Origin: Xiphias gladius
Taxonomy: Eukaryota; Chordata; Actinopteri; Istiophoriformes; Xiphiidae
Reading direction: 5' to 3'
DNA length: 64,000 bases
Assembly: GCF_016859285.1 (NCBI RefSeq)
Contig: NC_053416.1
Location: 11,087,501-11,151,500 of the forward strand
Shown: positions 1 through 11,639 of the stretch, piece by piece
Position numbering within the stretch: the stretch's first letter is position 1
Layout of the letters: each line of letters starts with the position of its first letter
Notes under the pieces: generated by a model
What the model was told of the DNA's origin: nothing
The model's input: only the letters and a program-made list of their open reading frames with translations
The model's database searches: none
Made by a program: the position numbers and the translations under genes

Positions 1-3000
1 AGATCCGACCTGTGATTTACAGAAACCAAAAGGCAGAACACAGAGAGAGAGAGAAGGACAGACAGAAAGAAAGAGCTGATGGTGGAAAAGAATGAATTCT
101 TTAAGTATAATTTATAAATACATACGTGTGTTTTATGTATGTGCACGTGCGTGTGCGCGTGCGTGTGTGCGTGTTTGTGTGCACGTGGCAGTGATTGTCA
201 GCCAAGCAGAAAAGACCCCCCACGTCACCCATTAACACACTCTCACCTTTGACCTCCCCCGCCCAAACTCCACTGAATGGCTCTCTAATGGAGGCCAGAC
301 TTTGAGAGTGTGTGTCTTTGTTTCCACGTGCGTTCATACTTGGTTGCATGTGTCCATCTGTGTGTGCAAGAGAGCGACAGACAGAGAGGAAAGAGGGAGA
401 GAGTTTGTGAGTACAAAGAAAAACCAACTCCAGAGAGTGGAGGAAGTTTACACAGCCGACTCTGCAAAGCTCCAGGAGCTGCTCTATTTATAAAGACAGC
501 AAACCCTCACTACATGTGTGTGTGTGTGTGTACGTGTACACAAGAGCATGTTTTCATGTGCTGTTTGTGTTTGTGTGAGTACATTTCAGCATGTGCATGA
601 CCATCTGTGTCTGTGTCAGTGCATGTGTGTGCGTTAAAATTAATAAATACGCACAATTGAAGGCTTCCTGTTATTTGGTGGTAAGGCCAGAGGAAGTTAT
701 TTTGTGGTACACTGATAATTTTGGTCAGAACACCGGGCTATAAATACTGTCAGCACTACGCACTCCCTCCCGCCTTCCAGTCCTCGGCTCCATCCCTCCA
801 TCCCTCCCAGAAATGAAAAACTGGTGTGCTGCAGGAAAACAAGCGCACAATAAGCATGCAAGGAGTAATTTTTAGATTTCTCACAACGTCCCTCTCTCCA
901 GATTGCTCTGGGTACAAGTTCATTGTGAGGTACAGGCTTTGAGTGGCAGTAGATATGCCGAAAAAATTTCTAATATGCAAAGACCGACTCTATGTGAGCA
1001 TGAATCCACATGTGTGCATTATTATACTAGAGGTCTTTGTATGTTGACTTACATTAATCCTTACCTAAAGATAATGCAAATTCTAAGTGTCTGAACTATG
1101 ACCTTTATAACCTTTCTGATCCTTGCCTTTACCTTTACGCAACCCAAAACTCATCCTAAATCTAAATTTGACCCAAAATCAAACACCTAGCCTGAACTTA
1201 ATCCAAATCCAATCCTAAATGCAACATAAACCCCAGTCCGGTTCTGTCACCGCATAAACAAAATTACTATGCAACAGGTTTCTGTTCCAGAGTGTTCAGG
1301 CCAGTATGCTACATAAGCACAGCTTCCTTGTCTGTGCCTGTAAATACTGAATTAAATTCAGTTGAGTTTTGCTCGAATTTTGCACGACTGTGAATGAGGA
1401 CCTAATAGCATATTTTGTGTGCCAGCTTAAAATGCTTTACACTGAAGGTCGAGGCAGGCAATGTTCGATATTTTTCTTATTGTCAACAAGTCCCATGAAA
1501 ACATCAATATCAGCAATAAATTTGCCCTACTAACAAGAATTGTCTGTATAGCCAAAGCCTTATTCTTCTATACCTTACACCTCAATATCTGTCCAAAAAC
1601 TATTAAAAACACATAAAATAGAAATACAGTTGCACTGGTTCACATATTCCTTCATTATAAGGAACATGGACACTGTAATTTATTTTGAGTCAATCCCACA
1701 TGCACCATTCTGATACCATAAATACTCACCAATGCACCGAAAATGGGTATTAGTCCACCATTAAAAATAGTCCCCAACAAATGCACAATGTAATTCCTGT
1801 TTGAGGGATATTGGCTAAAAAGTACAGTGCCTTGCTGTTTAAAGATATTACTAGGCCATTTTTAAAAATAAAATGATGTATTTGTGTGCCTTTAAAAAAA
1901 AAATCATCATGAATAGGAACAAATGGCCTCGAGGTCAGAGAAATAGCTGATAAATCAAAAAGTAGAGACAGAGACTACGGCAATGTTGGTTTTGGTCCTT
2001 TCATGAGATCGGTTAACAGTAAGAAAAATATAAAATTAATAGTGCCAGTCTTATCCTTGAAGGAAAAACAACTAAAACAATTGGAAAGAAAGGGTAGACA
2101 ATTTAAACAAGTGTCAAAAATGTCAAACTTTAAAGAAGCACAGTAAGTGGTGGTCAAAAGCCTTAATATTTGAGGGTTTGACAGTAATGAGGACCTTGGC
2201 TCTTCACAAGTAGTTAAATAATGGAACACACGCCGGTACACACGGTATACAACACAGGAACACGTTCACAAATACAGAATGTACACTCACACAAAAAGAA
2301 ACACACACATACACACACTGGGACGCTGGCCTGCTACACATGCACACACTCGCACTAAAAAGGCACTCAAAGACGCATGTGGTCACTGCATGAGGCATGC
2401 CAGGAAATTCTTTCAAGGGCATGTTAATATTCCAGATGCTTTTGGATAAAAACAAGCCTCCAAATCAGAGAGCGGAAATTCGATTTGAACGCAGTTCTGC
2501 ATGGCGATACAGAGATGTTTATCTCTCCCGGCCTATCTCTGTAGCCGGATGGCTGAGTGGCCACTTAGTGTTTACCTATGATAAGGGCTTTCTGTTTGAC
2601 TACCAGTTAAGCTGCAGTCAACGGAGAGGCCACAGTGGGGAATGTAGTATTTATAAAAACCTAATTGTTGCTCTTAGTGATTCAGCTGAGTCCAGCTTGG
2701 AGCGCCACACTCCAGACCTGGGTCAAACAGGGTGGGACGCTAATTTCTGTGATCTCTTTTATCGTACTTTGGCAAAGGATAGGTGTAGCATTTGCTTTGC
2801 AGGACCCCACAAGAATTTACAGAAGGTTTAGATACCTTAAAAAGGTTTGACATAAACCTTTAACTTTACCTGTTTGTAGCCTGTACAGCTTAAATCACAT
2901 TCTACAAACTGATTAATGAATATATTATAAGTACTATTTGATGTAGAAGGACAACACATAAATAAAACAAAGGGAAAAGTGCATACTAAGAACATAGAAG

Positions 3001-3224
3001 CACAAAAGAATAACTGTAGTGTCCTCTCATGTTTGTCATGCACACATGCATACAAGCACAAATACACATGGACAGAAACACAGAAACACACCGAAATAAA
3101 AAACAGCTGCTACTTTAAAAAAAGCAAAAAACCAAATAACAGACAACATGGAGACCCAGTTTGTTTACATTTAGACCAAATGGGCTGATTTCACTTTTTG
3201 TAAGAGATGGAACTATGGAACTAC
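1..3224. other. Intergenic, no gene recognised
   Basis: Unique AT-rich sequence with GT-rich patches (120-190, 510-620) and a CA-rich patch at 2280-2350. An open frame on the plus strand at 2397-2831 has no recognised domain. FOX-like TGTTTAC beside a GATA site occurs near 2570-2585. Confidence 0.7.
120..190 (+). repeat. GT-rich degenerate microsatellite
   Basis: Imperfect (TG)n with CG interruptions. Similar GT runs lie at 510-620 and 6240-6315. Confidence 0.8.
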
Positions 3225-3225
3225 C

Positions 3226-3286
<61 letters not shown>

Positions 3287-3292
3287 CATCTA
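3225..3292 (+). repeat. (TATC)n microsatellite
   Basis: About 16 tetranucleotide units; it abuts a truncated MITE. Confidence 0.97.
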
Positions 3293-3294
3293 CA

Positions 3295-3582
3295 TGGGGT
3301 TCAACATGTTTCTATTACTTTACCCACCTTGTTTATATCAGTGAGGGCCAGGCTAAATAACATAAGCAACTCTCTGTGTAATCCAATACAGTTCAAAAGC
3401 AGCACAAACTACATCCCTCCAAAATCATGAAATCATAAAATTGAATCAACACCTCTCTAAAACAGTAAAAACAAAATCTGAGCATTATAACTTTCATGAA
3501 GGGAGGATTTATTGCAAGACTGCTATGTTAGACTGCATTAGCTTTAGCTAGGTGTACCTAATAAATTGCCAACTGAGTGTAC
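3295..3582 (+). mobile_element. MITE family A, truncated copy
   Basis: The sequence matches the reverse complement of 55087-55360 over its whole length, for example CATGAAGG(T/G)AGGATTTATTGC and GAATCAACACCTCTCTA. It ends in the shared terminus TGCCAACTGAGTGTACA. The left end is missing and replaced by the TATC array. Confidence 0.8.
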
Positions 3583-4849
3583 ACAGGCATCTGTTGCAAG
3601 GTATATATTATTATGTACGTTATGTATATGTATTATATATTACTATGCTGATCATTTTTATAAAACATAGCTATCTGTGTGCTAGTTGCTATGCCAACTG
3701 GTTGCTATTGCCAACTCTGGTAATCAGTGTTTACTAATTCTCAGGCCCCTTAATATCCATCCAAACCCACTAAAACGTATGAATAGATTACTTTTCTTAT
3801 TTTTTTAGTCCTGAAGCGTCTGTTCCTGCTCCACCTCGGACATCACCAAATGGTAGTCGTAAATGACAAGTGTTCACTGCGCGATGTCAGTATCATTCCT
3901 CACAATCACTCCCTGGTTTGTCTCGGGACTTTATCCCCAGGCAATATCGGAACTCACTGTTTACCCATCCCATAATAAGGCTCATTCAGCTGAGGACATC
4001 TTGATTAGGTCTGCTGAACGTCTGGTTCTCATTTAGCAGGGAGGATGGGACAGAAAGAGAGAGAGAAAGAAAGGAAGGGGGTTTTAGAGAGGGAGAGAAG
4101 GACAGAAAAGAGAGGTAAGTGAAAAAGGAGAGAATGGCAAAATGATGGATGGAGAAAAAGAGAGATTTTTGGATTCTGACCAACTTGGCGTCTACTGGTG
4201 AACTTGGGTTTTTATATACAGTGTGGTTGTTGAAAGGAAATTCACAGTGTCCCTAATTTTTTCTCTTCGGAGCTACTGAATTGATTTGGGACTAGACAAT
4301 GACAACACAGACTGTGTATTGATTTAGCCCAGTAGTTTACCCCAGTTTCCCCTTTGCTATTATGGCAAACTCATGCAGATCACCTACTGTCCAGGGAAAA
4401 GCTGACAAAGCTCTTGCGGCAAACATCTGATATATTCTGGTATATCTGGGTTCCCTTTGGAACATTCTTGAAACAGCTGCATGTCACCCTTTCCTGGCAT
4501 ATCATGATACGAACAAGCAAATGAGCAACTAGTGGGAATTTTCCAGAAATCTCAATCAGCCTCTCCTCTCACGCTACACACAGTATGTCACATGTTTTGT
4601 TTGCTGGTAAATTTGCTTTGATTCTATTTTGCATACATGTTGCTAGGCTCGGCACCCTGATACATACAAGCCATTAGACTTCAGTTTCTTCTGCAGACCG
4701 CTAGGATTTCTTTTTATGGAAATCTGTTGGATTGACTTACAGCAGAAAAACTGGAAAAGCTGTTTTCCTGTACTGAAAACACAAAGTTTCTCTCGCTGTC
4801 AGATGGTATAAAAGAATATTTTGACATTTTGGGAAATGATGAATGAAAT

Positions 4850-5170
4850 GTGTGTTAAATATCGAGCCAAGGGATGGTTAGCATAGCTTAGCGTAAAGCC
4901 TGGAAATGGGGGGGAAACAGCATGGCTCTGTCCAAAGTTTAAAAAAAATGTGGCTGCCAACTCCTATATGGCTCACACATTAACAGGTTATATCATTATA
5001 CGATAAATTGTGGTTTTTACGGGTGCTTATGTGGTGGTTCTTTTATGGGGTTGGGAGCTCTAGAAGCGCTGGTAGGCGGATAATGTTAAGTTGTCAGCTT
5101 AATTTTTAATGGACAGATAAGAAAGTGGTTTTAGAGAACTGAGTGGGAGAAACTATGAAAGAATGACTAC
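4850..5170. repeat. Dispersed repeat family E copy
   Basis: GGATGGTTAGCATAGCTTAG, AAGCCTGGAAATGGGGGG and ATGGCTCTGTCCAAAG align with CTTTAGCTTAGCTTAAAGACTGGAAACAG.. at 23500. The 'gctaagctaa ... gaaacag ... gctctgtccaaa' motif recurs in fish genomes. Right boundary unclear. Confidence 0.5.
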
Positions 5171-5399
5171 CAACATGTTTCCCCTCTACACTGAAGCGTC
5201 ACAGAAACCGTTCAGCTGAAGTAACTTGTAATTTTGGGTAAAAAAACACCCCAACAAAACTAAATGCTGTCTCGAGCTGATCTAAGGATCCATATTTTAC
5301 TGGGTCGGCATTGCAGATCAAAGTGCAGTAACAATAATACGGTATAATAATTATTTCGGCAATTATAAATTACTATGTAAAAATACAGGGTGGCACTAT

Positions 5400-5720
5400 T
5401 TAAACACAGTGTTCTTTTCATTTTCTTGTTCTTTTTCTTCTCATCCTTTATTTTCTGAATTAATCAGCTATTGTGGAAAATAAATTTTACAAATAATAAA
5501 AAATAGCCATCAGCTCCCAGAGTCCAAGTTGAAGTCGTCAAATTGCTTGGTTTTTTTTTTTTTTTTTTTAACTTAAAAAATCCAAATCCAAAGATATTCA
5601 TTTTACAAAAGACACAAGAGTGAAAAGTAGCAATTCTTCACATTTGAGTTGTTGGGTCCAGAGAAAGTTTGGCATTTTTGATAAACGACTTAAGCAATCA
5701 ATCAGTCATCAGGATTGTTT
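5400..5720. repeat. Dispersed repeat family B, diverged copy
   Basis: Contains CAAATCCAAAGATATTCATT and CACATTTGAG followed by CCAGAGAAAGTTTGGCATTT, then AATCAATCAGTCATCA. The same block order is seen at 32165, 36965 and 56885. I take it as a short non-autonomous DNA transposon; boundaries are approximate. Confidence 0.6.
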
Positions 5721-6030
5721 TCAGTTACAGTTCTTTCAGTTCACTACACAAATTCCATATGTGATTATCTGCAGGTGAACCTCCCTCTCGTAGGAGCACA
5801 GACAACAATGAATCCAGCAGCATTGTTGCATCAGAAAACACTGGTGTCACATTCACATGTCCTGCAGTATTCATTCAACCTCAGCAGAACACACAGACAC
5901 ACCTGCCCACGCAGAAAAACACACTCAAATATACACTGTCACGCACTCATATGCACTGCAAGACATTCAAACTAACATACACACTTACACAGTATATTTA
6001 TATGAGTGTGTAGCCAAATATGCAACATGA

Positions 6031-6060
6031 GCACATACGCATGCGCATGCGCGCGCGCGC

Positions 6061-6099
<39 letters not shown>
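6031..6099 (+). repeat. Alternating purine-pyrimidine tract: ATGCGC, (GC)n then (AC)n
   Basis: CATACGCATGCGCATGCGCG runs into (GC)6 and (AC)19-20. Nearly perfect purine-pyrimidine alternation. Confidence 0.95.
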
Positions 6100-6102
<3 letters not shown>

Positions 6103-6342
6103 CATGTTTATGTGATGGCGTAGAGTTCATGTAACAGATAAGGGACAGTAGAGTCAACAGTCCTGTAGATAGCCTGCTGATAGAGTGTTCCCTAGCTTCC
6201 GCTGCCCTTTGTTTACTTAATGATCAAGTGGATCTCTATGTGTGCATGTGTGTGAGTGTGTGTGTGCATGTGTGGGTGTGTGTATGTGTGTGTCTGTGTG
6301 GGTCTGTGTGGGTGTTTTCAAGCTTCCATTGTGCCACAACCA

Positions 6343-6500
6343 GGGGCCTGTACCACGAAGCGAGTTGAACTTAGTCTGGCTCTCTTGGGGTTGTCTGGCT
6401 TCACTGAGCCAAACATTGGCCGTCCTGGATGACCTGTATCACGACACCGGTTATCAGCTGGCTCAGTTAACTTCTATCTGGCTACGAACGCATTCGCGTG
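6343..6500. repeat. Candidate dispersed repeat with GGGGCCTGTACCACGAAGC start
   Basis: GGGGCCTGTACCACGAAGCG and, inside, GACCTGTATCACGACACCGG form a near direct repeat. The 'gcctgtaccacgaagc' start recurs, from memory, in fish repeat families. Family and right boundary unknown. Confidence 0.35.
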
Positions 6501-6560
6501 ACAGACGCGGAGTTGTTAGTGAGCATCAGCGTCGTCAGAACAATGCACGGAGTACGTAAT

Positions 6561-9414
6561 ATGATATGACATGCAGTACCTGCGGGTAAATTCAGTTCTA
6601 ATAATTAATAATACCAAATTTAACAGAATAATATTTCGGATCCTTAGAAGTTAACCTGCTCTGGTGCAGGTTAACGTTTTTCATGTTGATGTTAGTACAT
6701 TAATGTGTAAGTGGTCTTTGCTAATAAAAATAATGAGGAAAGATAACAGATCCGTCAGCATCTGAGCTTAATGAATCTGGGTATTTTACTAACCGGGAAC
6801 TGGATCCAAAATGGAACCAGCTATCGGAACCCAACCCTCGTTAAATGTAAATAAACACTTCTTGCCTGGTGCTTAAAGTCACTTTGGACTATTCTAATAT
6901 TTAAGACCATCAACTCTACCCAACCTTAGCCAAGTCTTTCAAGTATGTAAGTATAACCTTAAAAACCAGCTTTAGTTGCTACGAGCAGATATAGTATTAC
7001 AAAAGAAGATATTGTCGATTAAAAAAATGACATATGTTGTCAGTGAATGTTTTGCAGATATGCTCTTTATGAACATTTTTGCGAGTTGGCAGATATATTA
7101 ATTAAAAATGTTTCCACATTATGTTGGTAAATGATGTAATTCAGGTTCATTTATTTCAGAATATATTCTCTCGTGAAAATTTGCAGCATGTAAACATAAT
7201 TTCGAGGAGGACATGGTTGACCTGGAGTGTGTCTGGGTTTTTTTGCTTTTTGTTATTTCAGTGATCAAAGGTAAGCCTGATATTTGGTAAATCAGGAATT
7301 GAGTTGCTCTTTCAAAACACCATCTTGTACAAACTCAACCCAAAGCCAACCCAAAGGAAAAAAAAAAAAAAAATTTGGCACACATTCTCAAAGCAAAAAG
7401 AGTTCATGTTAAATGCCTGCAGACAGTTGGTTAAGCAGCTCCAGTTTTAAAGGGGCGTAATCTATTGTGCAGCATATACTTTATGCATGAAAACATGCAT
7501 ACAATTATTAGAATTATATATTAAATTATATGTATGATTATATTACACATTAAGTAACTGATGTTTCATTGCAAAGAGAAACAACTTAAGGAAGTAAATT
7601 AAACAACTCCTAAAATACAAGATTAAAAATTATTTATTGAATTGGCTCCACATCCAATTAGTAATTTCAAGTGTGATGCCAGTATATATTAGATAACGCA
7701 ACACCTAAAGAACTACATAAAAACTGTTTGTCAGTAAACGGACGTTTTGCATGTATGTGCGTTGTGCATTTCTATTGTGATTTGAATTGCCCGTCGTTTT
7801 GTCGTCTGCTTCTTAACTTTGTGAAAAATATGAATTTTTGTATTCATATTCATATTTTTTGTATTTTACCATTTGGCCACAGAACCAGATAAAAAATTGC
7901 CATCTATATCTATATCTGGCCCATTTTCCATCGGTCACTGGACACTGTTCCTTTAAAATAAGGTACAGTAAATTACATGCAATATATCACTAATTTGGTT
8001 GGTGGCATTCAGTATGCGCATGACAGAGTTTAGAACTCCCCTCATTTCACTGTGTGAGAAATACAATAAGAGATACATTAAGTGAAATAGACAAACGGGA
8101 GTTAAGAGAAAAGAGGATAACAGAATACATTTAGATAAATACAGTAGTCGAGATTCATCAGCAAGGAGGAAGAGCTCAAGCAAGAGAGAGACAGACAGGC
8201 AGTTGTCGCACTTTTCTCTCTGCAGTCTCCGATTGAACACAGAGCGGAGGAGTCATGCATCAGCGAAGGAAATTGGGAATGTGAAACATGCCAGATTAGA
8301 GAAGAAATCTGAGGGCCTGCAGACAAGCTCAATAGCTTCAACCATGGGAAAAACACACACTCAAGACACGCGCTCATACACACAAACATACTCCCGCACG
8401 TACACACACACACAACTGCAAAACCCATTCAGATTCTGAACCACCTGCTGCATTCCACAGCCAATAAGTCAGCTACTTAAGGAGCCAGCTTTTAATCAGC
8501 CAGTCAGTCAGTCAAAGAGCCAGGCAGTAAAGCAACCATCCATACCGACAGTTCATCAGCAAGACAACTAAGCAGTCAATCTGTAACCCATCCTGTCAGT
8601 TAGTGGGAGTTCACAGTTACTACTAAAATAATCTGCAAGCAAGCAGACATTTGCAACAGCAGCTCGTGACACCAAAAGAGATCAGTGCTGAGCAACAACA
8701 AGCAAAGCGACAGGGGGAAAACGTTTGGAAATATATTTTTCACTACAACAATCGCCACCAAAACACGTATATTCTGCAGGTAATTAACCGATTAGAATGA
8801 CATGAGGCTGAAAATACAAACTATGACAGACCTTCATGTACAAGGACAGATTCTGGGAGAAATAGCGTAGTTTTGTAGTAATACTGCAGATGCGAGCTGA
8901 GTGCTGGTCAGCCTGTCAGGTGGCCAGCCAGCCAGCCACCCACACATCCAGCCAGCCAGGACAGGACAAGAGCAGAGGAAGCAGTCATTATGGAGGAAGC
9001 CAGGGCGTCTTAAAGCCATTATATGCCCCTCAGAGAGAGGCAGTCAGAGGCAGCACGGATGACTGGAGCGCTTCAAAGCAGGAAGGAGCCCAGCCACCAC
9101 CACCACCTCCTCCATCGGCCTGCATGTTCAAGGGGAAGTGAGGAGTTTACAGGGTGAAATGGGGGTTAAAGGGCGGGTTGGAAGAGGAGAGATACAAGGG
9201 TATTTGAAAGTAAGCACATGATTTTTGTAGGACTTGTGGACTTTACCAGAAACGTGGTTTTGTGCAGGTTTAATGGTTGTTAGCCTTGCAGATAGTTTTG
9301 TTTTTTTGTACTGAAGTTCTGTGATTACTGCAACCATTGCCAAACAATGGAGTTGAATGGATTTGGTTTGTGGTGCGCACAACACCGAAAAATGAAAGAA
9401 GCTACTTTCCAATT
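6561..9414. other. Intergenic, no gene recognised
   Basis: AT-rich unique sequence. 8480-8640 and 8900-8965 are degenerate (CAGT)n and (CCAG)n-like runs; 8350-8420 is CA-rich. Confidence 0.7.
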
Positions 9415-9800
9415 AAAGCTGCACTAATCAATGTTTTTAATATTAACATAGGGTCAAATGATTACATGCAAAGTGAAAGGGATTGCTTGTAGCGATGAAA
9501 CCAAAGAGAATGATCACACAGCTGTAGTTCCCCTCAGGTCTACAAAGGGTTTTAGTACCTTTTAGCTCATTGTTTCAGTTTTACAGCCTGCAATTTTACT
9601 GTTTTGGTTTGCTCTCACCGCTCTCGTCTACCTTCCAGACACAGCAGGCAGCTGTTTCAACCAAAAAGCTCTGCTGAACTGACTGTACACTACCCGCCCA
9701 ACACTGAACAGCAGAATGACGAAGTTAGCAACCAGCCACTGAACATAGTGTAAATTTAAGAGCAAAACAGAATGAGACTTATATTGATTGGGAATGCGAA
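9415..9800 (-). repeat. Dispersed repeat family C, inverted copy
   Basis: CTGTTTTGGTTTGCTCTCAC, ACAGCAGGCAGCTGTTTC and the following 80 bases match the reverse complement of the copy at 27475-27860. It begins AAAGCTGCACTAATCAAT. Boundaries uncertain. Confidence 0.55.
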
Positions 9801-10957
9801 TGTCTGCTTGATGTGTAAACAGGCAAGCGTTTGCTAATTCATTTGCCATTTAAACGTCATACGTTGATATGTCAAAGTTATATTTAAAGCTTGTTCCTCT
9901 GCACACAGTTGGCTTTAAGAATACTGCTTTAAGAAACAGTCCCTATAGGGAGTACAGGCAAACAGTTGCAGATTCGCGAGGTGGTGGGTAAAGACAGATT
10001 TGTGTAAGTTGAAAATGTTTATATGACACCCCATGAATGTAAGGAGACAGAAGGAAAGAGAAGGCTCTGAAGTACAATAACAGATGCTGGATTTGCTTAT
10101 GAGTTTTAACAATGCTACAGCCACAATGTAGAGTCGATGCATCTTTGTGGCGAATAAACATGAGCTGCAAAAACACCCAGCGGTCAAATTCATGCACATA
10201 ACGTGAGGCGAAATTCATTTCAATGATCCCCCCTTGTTTTTAATTTGGAGAATTTAAGTGGATGAGACAGGATAGAAATTATCTGAGGGGATGTTTGCGG
10301 TGGGATGGGATAGAGCGGAAAGGGAGGAAGTGATGGTGGTGAGTTATAGTGGAACTTAAGGATGGAAAGTAGGAGATGAAGGATGGCGAAAGAGGTTTTT
10401 AACTGAGGGAAAATGGCTTGGCTGTAGAATAGTAAAGCCATAAACAAGAGGAAGAGTTGAACCGTTGAAGGCTTTTGGAACAAAGTGTTGCAGAAACAGA
10501 CCACTTCCTGCCCCATTTCCAAAAACAAAAAATATAACATAAAACAATGTTCTGGTGAATATTTAGGGAGTACAAGATATTTTTCAAGAATTCTCCCTTC
10601 TATGTCTTTGGAGTATGCAATAGAGATCAACATGAAGCACCAAAGGGTGCCCTTTCCTTCACCCCCAATGATCTCAGCATCCTTCTGCCCATTACCGCTG
10701 TTTTGTTGATTTTTCCACGCATACTTGTCTTCCCTCCCTTATTTCCAAGACTGTCCTCCCATAAAAAAAAAAAAAAGCCCCATAGGTCTTCGTGGAAGCA
10801 TCTTATTACAACCCTTAGTAGCGTTTTATTATGACTCACAGTTGTGTGAGACAGCATCAGCTGTTTCAACAAATGCCCCAAAACCAAATATGTTTACGTT
10901 CGAGTGACAAAGGGAGGGAGGATGTCGGGGTAGATAGACGGGTCGATAATGCCAACC

Positions 10958-11170
10958 AAGGTCCTCTAACCTTAACAAAGTACTTATTTTAACCCAGACC
11001 ATGATCTTTCCCTAAACCTACCCATATTGTTTTTGCACCTAAACCTAACCCAGCATTTACCAAAGCGTCGCCACATCAAAAAAGGAAAATTATTTACAGG
11101 GATTTTTAAACATTTTTTCTGTGGCATGTCACCTGCCACTGGTAGGGGCAGGAAACCCTCCTACGGGTCA
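10958..11170. repeat. Candidate dispersed repeat (CCTAAACCTAACC type)
   Basis: CATGATCTTTCCCTAAACCT and TTTTGCACCTAAACCTAACC are typical of an abundant fish repeat; it runs to CCTCCTACGGGTCATATCAG. A looser run of the same composition (AACCCAAAACTCATCCTAAA) is at 1135-1225. Confidence 0.4.
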
Positions 11171-11224
11171 TATCAGAGGTGAGGGACAAACGATCAATGA
11201 GGTCATTTAGATTAGAGGACTTGT

Positions 11225-11400
11225 TATTTCCCCATCCTCTATCTTTCCATCTCTCCCTCCTCATCTGTCTCCCCTGTCTGTTTTTTTTTTTTATTGCCTT
11301 TACATTTCCTACTTTACCCCTCCCTTCCCTCTATACCAGTCGCCCTCAACTCTTCTTCCTCCCCCTCCTCCCCCCTCTTCTCCTCTCCAGCACCTGTGCC
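11225..11400 (+). repeat. Polypyrimidine-rich stretch
   Basis: Mostly C/T with a T11 run at 11281. It yields an apparent ORF of low-complexity Pro/Leu/Ser which I do not regard as a gene. Confidence 0.7.
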
Positions 11401-11639
11401 CCTGCGGAGGGGGAGTTCCGGGGGAGAGGAAACCCCCAGGGCAGCCAGGCACCTCACAGATGGTTAGCAAATTACACCTTCATTACCTCTCCTCTCCTCT
11501 TCCTCTCTTCCTCTGGCCAGTGCTTCACAATGACTCGCTGTTCCTGTGGTACTACACATCTGTCAGCAGCTGACCTGTCTGCTCATAAAAGTAGCAACTA
11601 TTTAGAAAAAGTTAGGAACCTTCAGGCTTAATGGTACTT

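Noticed and set aside
6010-6110. CRISPR-like array or tRNA genes
   Set aside because: Repeats in the window are simple sequence or transposons in a eukaryotic genome; no direct-repeat/spacer pattern and no tRNA B-box with a foldable cloverleaf was found.
11179-11631. 150-codon open frame on the plus strand
   Set aside because: Translated from a polypyrimidine stretch (Leu/Pro/Ser-rich, low complexity); no domain, no splice context.
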